In this document: positions 43,201 to 50,587 of the stretch, in pieces | Position numbering within the stretch: the first letter of the stretch is position 1 | Layout: every line of letters begins with the position of its first letter | Assembly (NCBI GenBank): GCA_019637295.1 | Contig: JAHBVX010000004.1 | Coordinates: 124,001-188,000, forward strand | DNA from: Polyangiaceae bacterium | GTDB taxonomy: Bacteria; Myxococcota_A; Polyangia; Polyangiales; Polyangiaceae | DNA length: 64,000 bases | Direction: 5' to 3' | Notes under the pieces: model-generated | Database searches by the model: none | What the model saw: the letters and a program-made list of their open reading frames with translations, nothing else | Told to the model about the DNA's origin: nothing | Made by a program: the position numbers and the translations under genes

Positions 43201-43948
43201 GGGTCGCGCCGCGGGCCTGGGTAGCGGCGGGCGACTCCGCCGCGCGGATGGCCGCCGCCAGCGCCGAGGTCGCCTGGGATGGGGCGATGCCAAGCTCGCG
43301 TGCGAGGAGCTTGCGACACGTCTCGTACTGGCGGAGGGCACGTCCAGGCGCGTCCGCTGCCACGTGGAGCTGCATCAGCTCCCGGTGCGCGGACTCGCGC
43401 AGAGGCTCGAGAGCCACCACGCGCATCGCGAGAGTGACGGCGGCGTCGAGCTGCCCGGCATCGCGCTCGAGGCGACCGAGCCGCTCCATGGCCGCGATGG
43501 CCCGCTCGCGCAGGCGTGTGCGCTCGCTTGCCGCCCACTCGTCGAACCCCTCGGCCCGCGCGCTGAAGCCTTCGAGGAAGTCGCCACGGTAGAGCGCCAC
43601 GGCGCGCCGCAGCGACTCGCGATCGCCTGCTGTCTCCGCGGCGAGGAAGTCGCTCACGTCGGCACGAACGTCGGTCAGTGCGAGCAGCTCGCGTCCCGAG
43701 TCGAGCACTCCGCTGGGCAACCCCTTGCGCAGCACGGTGAGGGTCTGCCGCAGGCTCCGTCGCGCGTGCTCGTCCGCGGAGATGTCCCCCCACAGGAGCG
43801 CCGCAACGTGCTCGCGGGTGTGACGCCGCTTCGGCTGAGCCGCCAGGTACGCCAGCAGCGCCCGCGCTTTCTTCGCCGACACGTCCATGGGCTGACCGCC
43901 CTCGGCGTACACCTCCAGCCCACCGAGAAGTCTGACCGTGAGCGCCAC
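40214..43948 (-). CDS. AfsR/SARP-type large transcriptional regulator (wHTH-BTAD-cyclase-like-ATPase-TPR)
   Basis: The 1244-residue regulator has an OmpR-type winged helix (about residues 1-90; LTVRLLGGLEVYAEGGQPMD, RHTREHVAALLW) and a bacterial transcriptional activation domain (about 95-235). A degenerate nucleotide-cyclase homology domain follows (about 275-400; catalytic metal-binding acids not evident). The STAND-type ATPase has Walker A GEPGIGKT near residue 462. A long TPR region (about 800-1244) completes it. Such proteins activate divergent or nearby operons when a ligand binds the TPR part. The GTG at 43948 starts the DNA-binding fold; longer frames overlap the methyltransferase gene. 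The divergent methyltransferase/dioxygenase operon is the likely target. Confidence 0.88.
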   Translation of the reverse strand: MALTVRLLGGLEVYAEGGQPMDVSAKKARALLAYLAAQPKRRHTREHVAALLWGDISADEHARRSLRQTLTVLRKGLPSGVLDSGRELLALTDVRADVSDFLAAETAGDRESLRRAVALYRGDFLEGFSARAEGFDEWAASERTRLRERAIAAMERLGRLERDAGQLDAAVTLAMRVVALEPLRESAHRELMQLHVAADAPGRALRQYETCRKLLARELGIAPSQATSALAAAIRAAESPAATQARGATPASPTASVELSEPRATAAPAPSLRQVVVVHVVTAWEHAEHAHEAREETRLTLTRFGGRVLRDSPDALSAVYGAGRTRGSALEQAVRAALGLRELLSARGLAVRVGVASGQALVEEHPEGLQVQGDVVSLAACLHGVGALVVSGAVRAELGQRAEVRERSRVRGHPAWELVDLSAEDSPRSMLFGRDFELAQLSASLSPCQQTGRGRSTIVRGEPGIGKTLLVAHFCQEARRAGFDVLRHDVLDFGRGAETELLHALARSLLLASPDDDVDAALGAALLRGDLTPSDLAFARWMIHPSGAPEDIDTGPEQSLRHSGELVAKLLAAQAGRRPQLVCIEDIHWAQIPTRRALSRLMATVAECRALLVMTTRLVGEPDDAEWRRAVRGRAVSTLDLAPLSEPTARALLEWLAKLRGADVGELGTVIARAGGNPLFLEQLSFTDAGTAVPGSVRALVQSRVDALEAESRRLLEAASVLGQQVEEIALSRVTRVRDLDLSELLEHGLLRAESDGLAFTHALVRDAVYASLTDERRGALHLAAAAHYGEGNAALRAAHLERARDPGAPSAYWHAADEQRSRGGMGQALELGNRGLALATRDADLHRLSLLRGEILRELALPEEALAAYDAARRYSASAKERAEAWLGTAAVHRLRDRQDRALEALDEARRALEGSEQPELASHVHFMRGNVLFPSGDAAACLGEHERALSLAQQARSPLAEAQALGGMADAHYIVGRMRSATRLFERCEALADREGFGQLRRSSRGMLLVIQILFLRVRESAERCIEEANAAELVGALRSAAFLRTGACLGLGYLGDWERMESQAQACAELTLRMGARRFEALSRGYLAVSRFHLGREHEAEAARALELSRASGLAFSGGVVHGSLVATATTPDRICREIRQGLAALDAGAVAHGRIVFLSHALMAAIRLRDAAQTRELAELLARSTEEPSELVTLLSGLGRTAASVLVEPSAAASREQLALLRHQARAAGLVPMAELVATL

Positions 43949-44003
43949 GACTGGAACGTACCACGCGCAGACTCGCCGGTGCCGTCGATCCCCAGCGCGA
44001 CGT

Positions 44004-44023
44004 TTTGGCGCTTCTTTGACGCT
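44004..44023. promoter_or_regulatory. direct repeat resembling a SARP/AfsR operator
   Basis: TTTGGCGCT (44004-44012) and TTTGACGCT (44015-44023) are 8/9 identical and exactly 11 bp apart start to start, one helical turn. SARP-type OmpR-like regulators bind heptameric direct repeats with this spacing over the -35 region. The site lies between the AfsR-like regulator gene and the divergent methyltransferase gene and contains a TTGACG that could serve as its -35. Confidence 0.5.
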
Positions 44024-44081
44024 CGCGCAGCCGGCTCCTTGGCGACCGAGGGCGATGCTGTGAGTCGAAGGAGACACTTTC

Positions 44082-45131
44082 ATGCAACAAGAAGTCATCG
44101 AAGCATTCGCCGCGCAGGTTCTCAACGACGTCGCCATCGCCTACTCCGGCGTGTTGGTGAACATCGGACACAAGCTCGGCCTGTACCGAGCCATGGCCGG
44201 CCAGGGCCCGCTCACCTCCGAACAGGTGGCTGAGAGGAGCGGAGTTCGCGAGCGCTACGTGCGCGAGTGGCTCAACAACCAACGCGCCGGCGGCTATCTC
44301 CACTACGATCCTGCTCTCCGTGCGTACACCCTCCCCGACGAGCACGCCTACGTGTTGGTCGACACGGAGAGCCCTACGTTTCTCGCTCCTGCCTTCGACG
44401 GTGCGTCGTCCATCTGGCTGGACGAAGACAAGGCCATCGATGCGATCAAGAGTGGCCAGGGCATGCCCTGGAGCGCCCACCACCATCGCTTGTTTCACGC
44501 CACCGAGGCGCTGTTTCGCAACGGCTACCGCGACCACTTGGTGGGCAGCTGGATCCCCGCCATCGAAGGCATGGACGCCAAGCTCCGAGCCGGCGGCAAG
44601 GTGGCCGACGTGGGCTGCGGGCACGGCGCGTCGAGCATCCTCATGGCCAAGGCCTACCCGGCCGCGACCATCGTCGGCATCGACAATCATGGTCCGTCCC
44701 TGGACATTGCGCGGCAGCGCGCGCGCGACGCCGGCGTCTCGGCCAACCTGACCTTCGAGCAGGCGGACGCCCGCAGCTACACCACCGCGGACTGCGATCT
44801 GATCTGTTTCATGGATGCGCTGCACGACATGGGCGACCCTCACCTGGCGGCGAGCCACGCTTACTCGGCGCTCGCTGAGGACGGCGCGCTGCTGCTAGTG
44901 GAACCGTTCGCCAACGACGACGTCGAAGACAACGTGGGGCCTGTCGCGCGCCTCTTCTACGCCGCTTCGTTGACCATGTGCACCGCCAACGCGCTGTGTG
45001 ATGGTGACCATGCCCTCGGCGCCCAAGCGGGTCCGGCCGCGACCTCGGAGGTGCTGCGACGCGCGTCCTTCACCCGGATCCGCCTGGCCTGTCAGACGCC
45101 CATGAACATCGTCTACGAGGTGAGGCGATGA
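44082..45131 (+). CDS. SAM-dependent methyltransferase with N-terminal winged-helix domain
   Basis: The 349-residue enzyme has an N-terminal winged-helix dimerisation domain (about residues 20-95; NIGHKLGLYRAMAG, VRERYVREWLNNQ) as in small-molecule O-methyltransferases and the mycobacterial Rv2258c type. The class I SAM fold follows, with VADVGCGHGAS near residue 183, VGIDNH and MDALHDMGD. A strong ribosome-binding site (GAAGGAG, about 8 bp before the ATG at 44082) marks the start. Its last bases overlap the dioxygenase gene (ATGA), so the two enzymes are probably made together and act on one substrate. The divergent AfsR-like regulator probably controls them. Confidence 0.88.
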   Translation: MQQEVIEAFAAQVLNDVAIAYSGVLVNIGHKLGLYRAMAGQGPLTSEQVAERSGVRERYVREWLNNQRAGGYLHYDPALRAYTLPDEHAYVLVDTESPTFLAPAFDGASSIWLDEDKAIDAIKSGQGMPWSAHHHRLFHATEALFRNGYRDHLVGSWIPAIEGMDAKLRAGGKVADVGCGHGASSILMAKAYPAATIVGIDNHGPSLDIARQRARDAGVSANLTFEQADARSYTTADCDLICFMDALHDMGDPHLAASHAYSALAEDGALLLVEPFANDDVEDNVGPVARLFYAASLTMCTANALCDGDHALGAQAGPAATSEVLRRASFTRIRLACQTPMNIVYEVRR

Positions 45132-46018
45132 ACGCGCTGGCAGGGCTTTCCGAGGGGCCGGCGCTCCCCGAGTTCGACCGTCGTGCGAGCGTCCCCGAGC
45201 TCACCCGAGCGCTGCGCGAGCAGGGCGGCGCGGTCGTGCGCGGCCTGGCGAACGAGACCACGGTTCAGGGCGTCGACGACGAGCTGCGCCCCTACCTCGC
45301 CGCGACGCCACACTCCCAGGGGCGCTTCACCGGCTACCAGACCCGCCGGACCGCGCGGCTCGTCGCCAAGTCTCCCACGTGCCGGGAGCTCGTCGCCCAC
45401 CCGTTGATCCTCGGTGCCGCGGCCGAGCTCTTTGCCGATGCCTGCTACGACTTTCAGCTCGCTAGCACCAGCGCGATACAAATCGACCCGGGGCAGCCTG
45501 CGCAGTCGCTCCACCGCGACGACGGCGTGTATCCGCTCCGGCACCCCGGGCCTGCGAGCGTCCTGGTCGCGATCTGGGCGATCGATGCCTTCGGCGCCGA
45601 CAACGGGGCGACCCGCGTGGTGTCGGGCAGCCACCGGTGGGACGACGAGCGCAAGCCCGCCGACCACGAGGGCCGCAGCGTGACCATGCCGCGGGGGTCG
45701 CTGCTGCTCTTCGACGGCGCGCTCTTCCACGGTGGCGGTGAGAATCGCTCCGACCGAAGTCGCCTCGCGTGTCTCTTCGGCTACACCCTCGGCTGGCTAC
45801 GCCAGCTCGAGAACCAGTACCTCGCTGTGCCACCCGCGCTCGCGCGCACGCTGCCGACAGCGCTGCAGCGCCTGGTAGGCTACCGATCCCACGGTTTCCT
45901 CGGCTCCTTCGAGAACCAAGATCCTGCCGTGGCTCTACGAGACGACGTGCCCGACGTCTTGCCGTCCCATGACCTCTTCACGGCCGAGCTCGAGGCTCGA
46001 CCCCTGCGCCGGCGCTGA
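45128..46018 (+). CDS. phytanoyl-CoA dioxygenase (PhyH)-family 2-oxoglutarate/Fe(II) oxygenase
   Basis: The 296-residue protein has the PhyH iron-binding set: the HxD motif in SLHRDDGVYPL (near residue 126), a distal His in FDGALFHGGGEN, and an Arg (SDRSRLACLF) to hold 2-oxoglutarate. ATRVVSGSHRW in between is typical of the family. Members hydroxylate unactivated carbons of small molecules, often in natural-product pathways. The start codon overlaps the methyltransferase stop by 4 bp. A linked hydroxylation and methylation of the same compound is inferred. Because both enzymes use small co-substrates only, the product cannot be predicted. Confidence 0.88.
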   Translation: MNALAGLSEGPALPEFDRRASVPELTRALREQGGAVVRGLANETTVQGVDDELRPYLAATPHSQGRFTGYQTRRTARLVAKSPTCRELVAHPLILGAAAELFADACYDFQLASTSAIQIDPGQPAQSLHRDDGVYPLRHPGPASVLVAIWAIDAFGADNGATRVVSGSHRWDDERKPADHEGRSVTMPRGSLLLFDGALFHGGGENRSDRSRLACLFGYTLGWLRQLENQYLAVPPALARTLPTALQRLVGYRSHGFLGSFENQDPAVALRDDVPDVLPSHDLFTAELEARPLRRR

Positions 46019-46026
46019 CCGCGCCC

Positions 46027-46956
46027 TCAGCGCGTGACGTTGCTCGCCAGCCGCTGCTCGAGGTGACCGAGGGCGGACAGGGTGCGCGGCTCGGCGTGAC
46101 GCTTGGCCACGGTGATGAGCTGGTGCGTCTTGCTCCAGTCCACGAGCAAGAGGCTCAGGGCCGCGCGCTCGCGCACGTCGCCGCGGTTCTTCACGAAGGC
46201 GTTGAGCAGCGCCGTGGCGGCGATGGCGCGCACCGCGTCCTCCTCGCCCGTGGCGGCGATGGCGGGGGTCTTCCACGCCCAGGCGTTGCCGGCTTCGCCC
46301 AGCGCTTGCAGCGCGATCAGCGCCACCTGCGGGTCGCGCGAGGTGGAGTGCCGCGCGAGCTCGCGCACGGCGACGGTCCGGCGACACTCACCCATGCCGG
46401 CCAAGATGGGCAGCAGGCGCGGCCCGCCGCGCTTGGCCAAACGCACCAGCTGTGCCGCAGACTCGTCGTCGAGCAGCCGACCGAGGGCCTCGGCCGCCGC
46501 GCGCACCACCTCGGGCTGAGTCTCGCGCTCGAGCACGGCCACGAGCACCGAGCGCGCGCGGGCGTCACGGGTCTCGCCCACGGCTTCGAGCAGACCCACG
46601 CGCAGGGTCAGCCACGCCGTGTCCGTCATCTGCCCGCGCTTGGGTCCATCCAACGCAAGCATCTCGAGCATGGGCATGAGCGCATCCTTGCCGATGGCGC
46701 GCAGCGGCAGGGTGATGCTCGCCGCTCGACCGCGGCGGGTGCGGTCGAGATCGATGGCGAGCTGCCGTGACTGCTGCACCTTGGCGAAGGCGTCTGGATG
46801 CGCGGCGCGCGCCTTGGTGATTTCTGCGCGCAGCGCCGCGCGCGCGGGGGCCGGCAGCTGGGCCGGGGCCAAGACCACGCCTTGGGCGAACGCGCCGGAG
46901 GACAGGGTCACGAGGAACGCCAGGGTGAGCCCTGCCGCGAGGTGTTTGGTGCTCAT
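46027..46956 (-). CDS. exported HEAT-repeat-like protein
   Basis: The 309-residue secreted protein has a signal peptide (MSTKHLAAGLTLAFLVTLSSGAFA). Alpha-helical repeats of about 30-35 residues follow (LLEAVGETRDARARSVLVAVLER, VRAAAEALGRLLDDESAAQLVRL, VALIALQALGEAGN, VRAIAATALLNAFV) as in HEAT/PBS-lyase repeats. These form protein-binding solenoids. The ATG at 46956 overlaps the stop of the upstream deiminase gene (ATGA), so the two are translationally coupled, and the protein may act as a partner, inhibitor or secretion helper of the deiminase (inference). Confidence 0.82.
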   Translation of the reverse strand: MSTKHLAAGLTLAFLVTLSSGAFAQGVVLAPAQLPAPARAALRAEITKARAAHPDAFAKVQQSRQLAIDLDRTRRGRAASITLPLRAIGKDALMPMLEMLALDGPKRGQMTDTAWLTLRVGLLEAVGETRDARARSVLVAVLERETQPEVVRAAAEALGRLLDDESAAQLVRLAKRGGPRLLPILAGMGECRRTVAVRELARHSTSRDPQVALIALQALGEAGNAWAWKTPAIAATGEEDAVRAIAATALLNAFVKNRGDVRERAALSLLLVDWSKTHQLITVAKRHAEPRTLSALGHLEQRLASNVTR

Positions 46957-49313
46957 AGTCCGGTCTCCCACCACTTGGTCGTGACCTGCCGGTCCGAGTT
47001 GCTGCCACAGTGCACTTCGCCCAAGAGGCGATGGTAGAGGTCCCAGTCCTCGACGAACTTCACGGTGATGCCGTAGGGGCTCAGGGCTTGCTGCATCTGC
47101 TGCTTGAAGATGTCCTGGCCGTTGATCACCGGGCCGTGGGGGTCCGGCGGGGCGAACACGTTGTTGGCGACGTAGGTGCCGTTGACCGTGCCCGGCTGGT
47201 AAGCCACCGAGTAGCCGCCGCTCTTGTTGTGCAAGAAGGGGATCTTCACGATCTCCGCGTCCGTCAGGCCGGTGGCGCCCTTGATGATGGCGATCTGGTT
47301 GGCCACCTGCGTCTGGGCCGCCGCGCTCTCGCTCATGACCGTGGTGTTGGCCAGCACTTGGTTGATGGTCACCGTGGCGCTGGTGTTGTTGGACCAGAAC
47401 TTACCCGTGAACATCGTGACGTTGCCGTGGCCCTGGGCTTGAGCCTGCTCGAGCATGGTCTTGGCCAGCGTCGCGTCGTTGACCAGCATCACCCAGCCGC
47501 GCGGCGAGTTGGCGCGAACGAAGCTGATGGTCTCGTCCACGTGGGCCACCGCTAGCCAGGACGTATTGACGAACACCTGGGGTTGAATGCCCTGGGCGGT
47601 CAACATGGCCTCGAAGGACTGGTCCGGGTAGAAGCTCGAGGTGGAGCCCCGCAGGATGCGGCCCATGGGGTAGTTGCCGAAGGGCGGGATCGTCTCGGTG
47701 TTGCCGAAGGAGTTCAGCGTGTCCGCGGAGTTCGGGTGGTTCGGATCGTACTGCGTGATGCCGCCGCGGTCCGGCCCGCGGAAGTAGGTGTACACCACCC
47801 GCCCGGCAGATCGCAGCTGGTTGCTCCCGCCGAAGTTGGCCGAGCGGAAGTAGACCTTGATCACGTGCTGCTGGCCGCCGGCCTTGGGCATGGCCACGTA
47901 GCCGGTCTCGAAGTAGTCCTGCGTCCACTGGTCTCCGAGGGCGGGCAGCTCGGTGTACGCCGACGGTGTACCGCTGCAGGCGGCGGCCAGGTCTTGCCGG
48001 AACGCGATCGACCCGGAGGAGTTCGAGGGCGTGACGTAGGTGTGGGTGGAGGGCTGCACGTGGTGGGAGAGCGCCACGGGCGACATGCGCATCTTGACGC
48101 GGTCCGTGCCGGTGCCGCCGGTCACCATCGAGACCTGCACGTCGAGGTGGCCGTTCCAGGAACTATCGCGGAGGACGTCACGACCCTCGATGCCCAGCTC
48201 GAGCCCGCTCTTGAGCTCGGCGTTGCTGATGGTCGCGCCCGAGGCGATCGCGGTCCAGTTGCCGCCCACGTTCTTGAACAGGCGCACGCGGTTGATGGCG
48301 CCCGAGGGCAAGATGTCGATCTTGGCGGTCGCGTTGCTCGGCGCGGCCGGCCAGGCCAGCAGCCGAAGCCGCGCGATGTCGAGCAGATCGCTGGCGCCGT
48401 CGATGGTGCTGTTGTTGCCGTCGTGGCACGCCGCAAGCTGCGCGTCGGTGACGCTGCTGCCCTTGGGGCACTTGTTCTCGTCGTCGTCGATGTTGGGCAG
48501 GAACACGGCGCCGTACTGCGAGTTCCACACGTCCTCGACGGAGTCGTCGCTGTTGCCGCTGACGTCCACCACGCCGTCCCGGTTCGAGTCGGCGCGAATG
48601 TCGAGACCGACGCTCGTTGCGCCGCCGGTTCCGCCCACGCCGCCAGTTCCGCCCGTTCCACCGGTGCCGCCGACGCCGCCGGTTCCGCCGACGCCGCCGG
48701 TTCCGCCGACGCCGCCGGTGCCGCCCGCTCCACCGGTGCCGCCACCGCACACGCCGAGGTAGTCGGCGCAGCAGTCGTTGTACTGAGCACACTGGCTGTC
48801 GCAGAAGCAGTTGGGCGCGCTGCCCGGCACGGGTTGCGAGCTGCCACAGTGCCCGGCGCACGAGATGGCGCCGCCCGTGCCTCCGGTGCCACCAGCACCC
48901 GTGCCGCCGGTGCCGCCGATGCCGCCGATGCCGCCGATGCCGCCGGTTCCGCCGCCGGTACCGCCGGTCGACGGCGTACAGACCGACTCGTAGTCCGGGC
49001 AGCACGAGCCCTGCGACTGACAGCCCGCGTGGCACTCGCAAACATGCCCCGGGACCGGGTACGGCAGATCGCACCAGCCTTGACACGTGGGCAAGCCGCC
49101 GCCGGCGCCCGCCTGGCCGCCGCCCGCCGAGCTTCCGCCGGCGCCCGCCAGGCCGCCGCCGCCACCCGTCGTGCCCGCGCCGGTGCCACCAAAGGAGAAG
49201 GCACCACCCGTGCTGCCTCCATCACCGGGTGGGAAGCCCGTGTTGTCGCTGCCGCCACAACCGACGAGCGCCAGAGCCAATGCCGCGCCCCCACTGCCCA
49301 AGAGCTTGTTCAT
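46953..49313 (-). CDS. secreted peptidylarginine deiminase (vertebrate PAD type) with two somatomedin-B domains
   Basis: The 786-residue lipoprotein (MNKLLGSGGAALALALVGC) has Gly/Ser linkers and two somatomedin-B domains, each with eight cysteines in the exact family spacing (C77-81-92-94-98-104-105-112 and C152-156-169-171-175-181-182-189). A long Gly/Thr/Val linker leads to a PAD region. The PAD middle domain has the calcium-binding ADSNRDGVVD and D/N-rich loops. The catalytic domain retains all four active-site residues: D466 (QWTQDYFETGY), H591 and D593 (AHVDETISF) and C769 (GEVHCGSN). The spacings are close to those of human PAD4 (D350, H471, D473, C645). RGPDRGGI and YPMGRIL also match. 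It should convert protein arginine to citrulline outside the cell in a calcium-dependent way. It is coupled to the HEAT-repeat gene downstream. Confidence 0.93.
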   Translation of the reverse strand: MNKLLGSGGAALALALVGCGGSDNTGFPPGDGGSTGGAFSFGGTGAGTTGGGGGLAGAGGSSAGGGQAGAGGGLPTCQGWCDLPYPVPGHVCECHAGCQSQGSCCPDYESVCTPSTGGTGGGTGGIGGIGGIGGTGGTGAGGTGGTGGAISCAGHCGSSQPVPGSAPNCFCDSQCAQYNDCCADYLGVCGGGTGGAGGTGGVGGTGGVGGTGGVGGTGGTGGTGGVGGTGGATSVGLDIRADSNRDGVVDVSGNSDDSVEDVWNSQYGAVFLPNIDDDENKCPKGSSVTDAQLAACHDGNNSTIDGASDLLDIARLRLLAWPAAPSNATAKIDILPSGAINRVRLFKNVGGNWTAIASGATISNAELKSGLELGIEGRDVLRDSSWNGHLDVQVSMVTGGTGTDRVKMRMSPVALSHHVQPSTHTYVTPSNSSGSIAFRQDLAAACSGTPSAYTELPALGDQWTQDYFETGYVAMPKAGGQQHVIKVYFRSANFGGSNQLRSAGRVVYTYFRGPDRGGITQYDPNHPNSADTLNSFGNTETIPPFGNYPMGRILRGSTSSFYPDQSFEAMLTAQGIQPQVFVNTSWLAVAHVDETISFVRANSPRGWVMLVNDATLAKTMLEQAQAQGHGNVTMFTGKFWSNNTSATVTINQVLANTTVMSESAAAQTQVANQIAIIKGATGLTDAEIVKIPFLHNKSGGYSVAYQPGTVNGTYVANNVFAPPDPHGPVINGQDIFKQQMQQALSPYGITVKFVEDWDLYHRLLGEVHCGSNSDRQVTTKWWETGL

Positions 49314-49357
49314 CAGCGTTCTCCGTTGCGAGCGCGAACCGCCGTCACCAAACCGCG

Positions 49358-49374
49358 TCCCGAGCCGCTCGGGA
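49358..49374. repeat. 7-bp perfect hairpin upstream of the deiminase gene
   Basis: TCCCGAG-CCG-CTCGGGA forms a perfect 7-bp stem with a 3-base loop, 45 bp before the deiminase start on the minus strand and 95 bp after the broken lipoprotein gene. It may be an operator or terminate read-through from upstream. It has no T-run after it. Confidence 0.4.
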
Positions 49375-49468
49375 AGCCTAGTGGACCCAGCGCAGCGCGC
49401 ACGCCCAAAGTGTGAGTGGAGGTGAGAATTTCTTCCGACCACAGCGGATTGTTCCCCAGGCACAAGGC

Positions 49469-49765
49469 TCAGGGAGCAAGCGGCTTCGCCAACTTGCCGC
49501 TGGAGTCGATTTTGGGCGGCTCTGGATACACGCCCGCTTCGACCTTCTCCGTCGTGAACGTCGAGCCGTTGACCGACAGCGGGTTGGGCTTGCTCACGTC
49601 GCCATCCGCGCTCCCGCAGAAGAACGCGCAGGCTCGTGAGGTCGACCACAATGGGCGAACCGGTCAACGCGTTGGCGTCGCCTGGGATATCGATCGCCCG
49701 CGCGCATTTCCGCCGCAGCTTCCGAGCACCAACAGCGCGACGACGCTCGCGAGCCCCCGCGTCAT
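49469..49765 (-). pseudogene. truncated, frameshifted paralogue of the adjacent lipoprotein gene
   Basis: Fragments of the neighbouring 221-residue lipoprotein are spread over three frames. A fresh signal peptide (MTRGLASVVALLVLGSCGG, ATG at 49765) runs out of frame after 33 residues. The IPGDANALTGSPIVVDLTSLR segment is in a second frame. The C-terminal part AFFCGSADGDVSKPNPLSV...EAGVYPEPPKIDSSGKLAKPLAP follows in a third frame. Against the intact copy most of the N-terminal domain is missing. It begins 2 bp after the intact gene's stop, so it arose by tandem duplication or gene decay. Confidence 0.8.
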
Positions 49766-49767
49766 GT

Positions 49768-50433
49768 TCAGCTTCCGAGCGGCTTGGCGAGGGCGCCGCT
49801 GCAATCGGTCTTGGGCGGCTCTGGATACACGCCCGCTTCGACCTTCTCCATCGCGAAGCTCGAGCCGTCGACGGACAGCGGGATGGGCTTGCTCACGTCG
49901 CCATCGGCGTTGCCGCAGAAGAACTGGGCGTCCTTGCAGATCAGGCCGCGCAGGCTCGTCAGGTCCGCCGTGATGGGCGAGCCCGACAGCGGATTGGCGT
50001 CGCCGGGCACGTTGAGTTCCTCGGGGTTGGAGTCGTACTTGCCCTCCGCGTCCACGGCGATGCCGCTCAGCGTGAGCGCGTCGCCGGTCGGCGTCTTGCG
50101 GTCGGTCACCAGCAGCGGCTGCAGGACCCAGCTCATGGTCAAGCCGTCCGCCGACGCGGTCGTGGTCACCGTGTTGAGCAGCATGATGGGGTTGTCGCGG
50201 TTGTTGTCCAACCCGCCCACGCGCGCCGACAGCGCAAACAGGTACTCGCCGTCGATCTCGCCGGCGGCCGGGATCTCGTCGCAGGTGGTCGGCCCCTGAC
50301 CGCCCTGCCCGCCTTGACCCGCCTGCGCCTTGCGCCGCTCGACGAAGTCCTCGTAAGCACCCTCGGGATCGGCGCAGCCCGCCGACAGCCAGGCCACCGC
50401 GAAGAAACCGGCAACAGAACGATGGAGCGTCAT
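49768..50433 (-). CDS. lipoprotein of unknown function, intact copy
   Basis: The 221-residue secreted lipoprotein has the signal MTLHRSVAGFFAVAWLSAGC, then a helical segment and a short GQGGQGGQG linker. A beta-rich domain follows (IDGEYLFALSARVGGLDNNRDNPIMLLNTV, LLVTDRKTPTG, ITADLTSLRGLICKDAQFFCGNADGDVSKPIPL). It has a Cys pair around CKDAQFFCG and ends in the sequence also found in the adjacent pseudogene. I do not recognise a named family. The start at 50433 fits the signal peptide; an in-frame start 18 codons upstream would spoil it. It is divergent from the FadL-type gene. Confidence 0.75.
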   Translation of the reverse strand: MTLHRSVAGFFAVAWLSAGCADPEGAYEDFVERRKAQAGQGGQGGQGPTTCDEIPAAGEIDGEYLFALSARVGGLDNNRDNPIMLLNTVTTTASADGLTMSWVLQPLLVTDRKTPTGDALTLSGIAVDAEGKYDSNPEELNVPGDANPLSGSPITADLTSLRGLICKDAQFFCGNADGDVSKPIPLSVDGSSFAMEKVEAGVYPEPPKTDCSGALAKPLGS

Positions 50434-50587
50434 GGTGAATCCCGACGCACAGTATGCCGATCCGGCGCCCGCCTGCAACGCTTGCAAGGCATTCGACGCG
50501 GTGCGGCGTGGTCTGCAGTCCGAGACGGCCGAATTTCGGAGAAACTCGCTTCGCTCCGGCGGCGCGCTGAACTATGACGGACGAGCA

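Noticed and set aside
41168-44233. 1021-codon plus-strand frame over the AfsR-like regulator
   Set aside because: Antisense shadow; the minus-strand gene has winged helix, BTAD and P-loop motifs.
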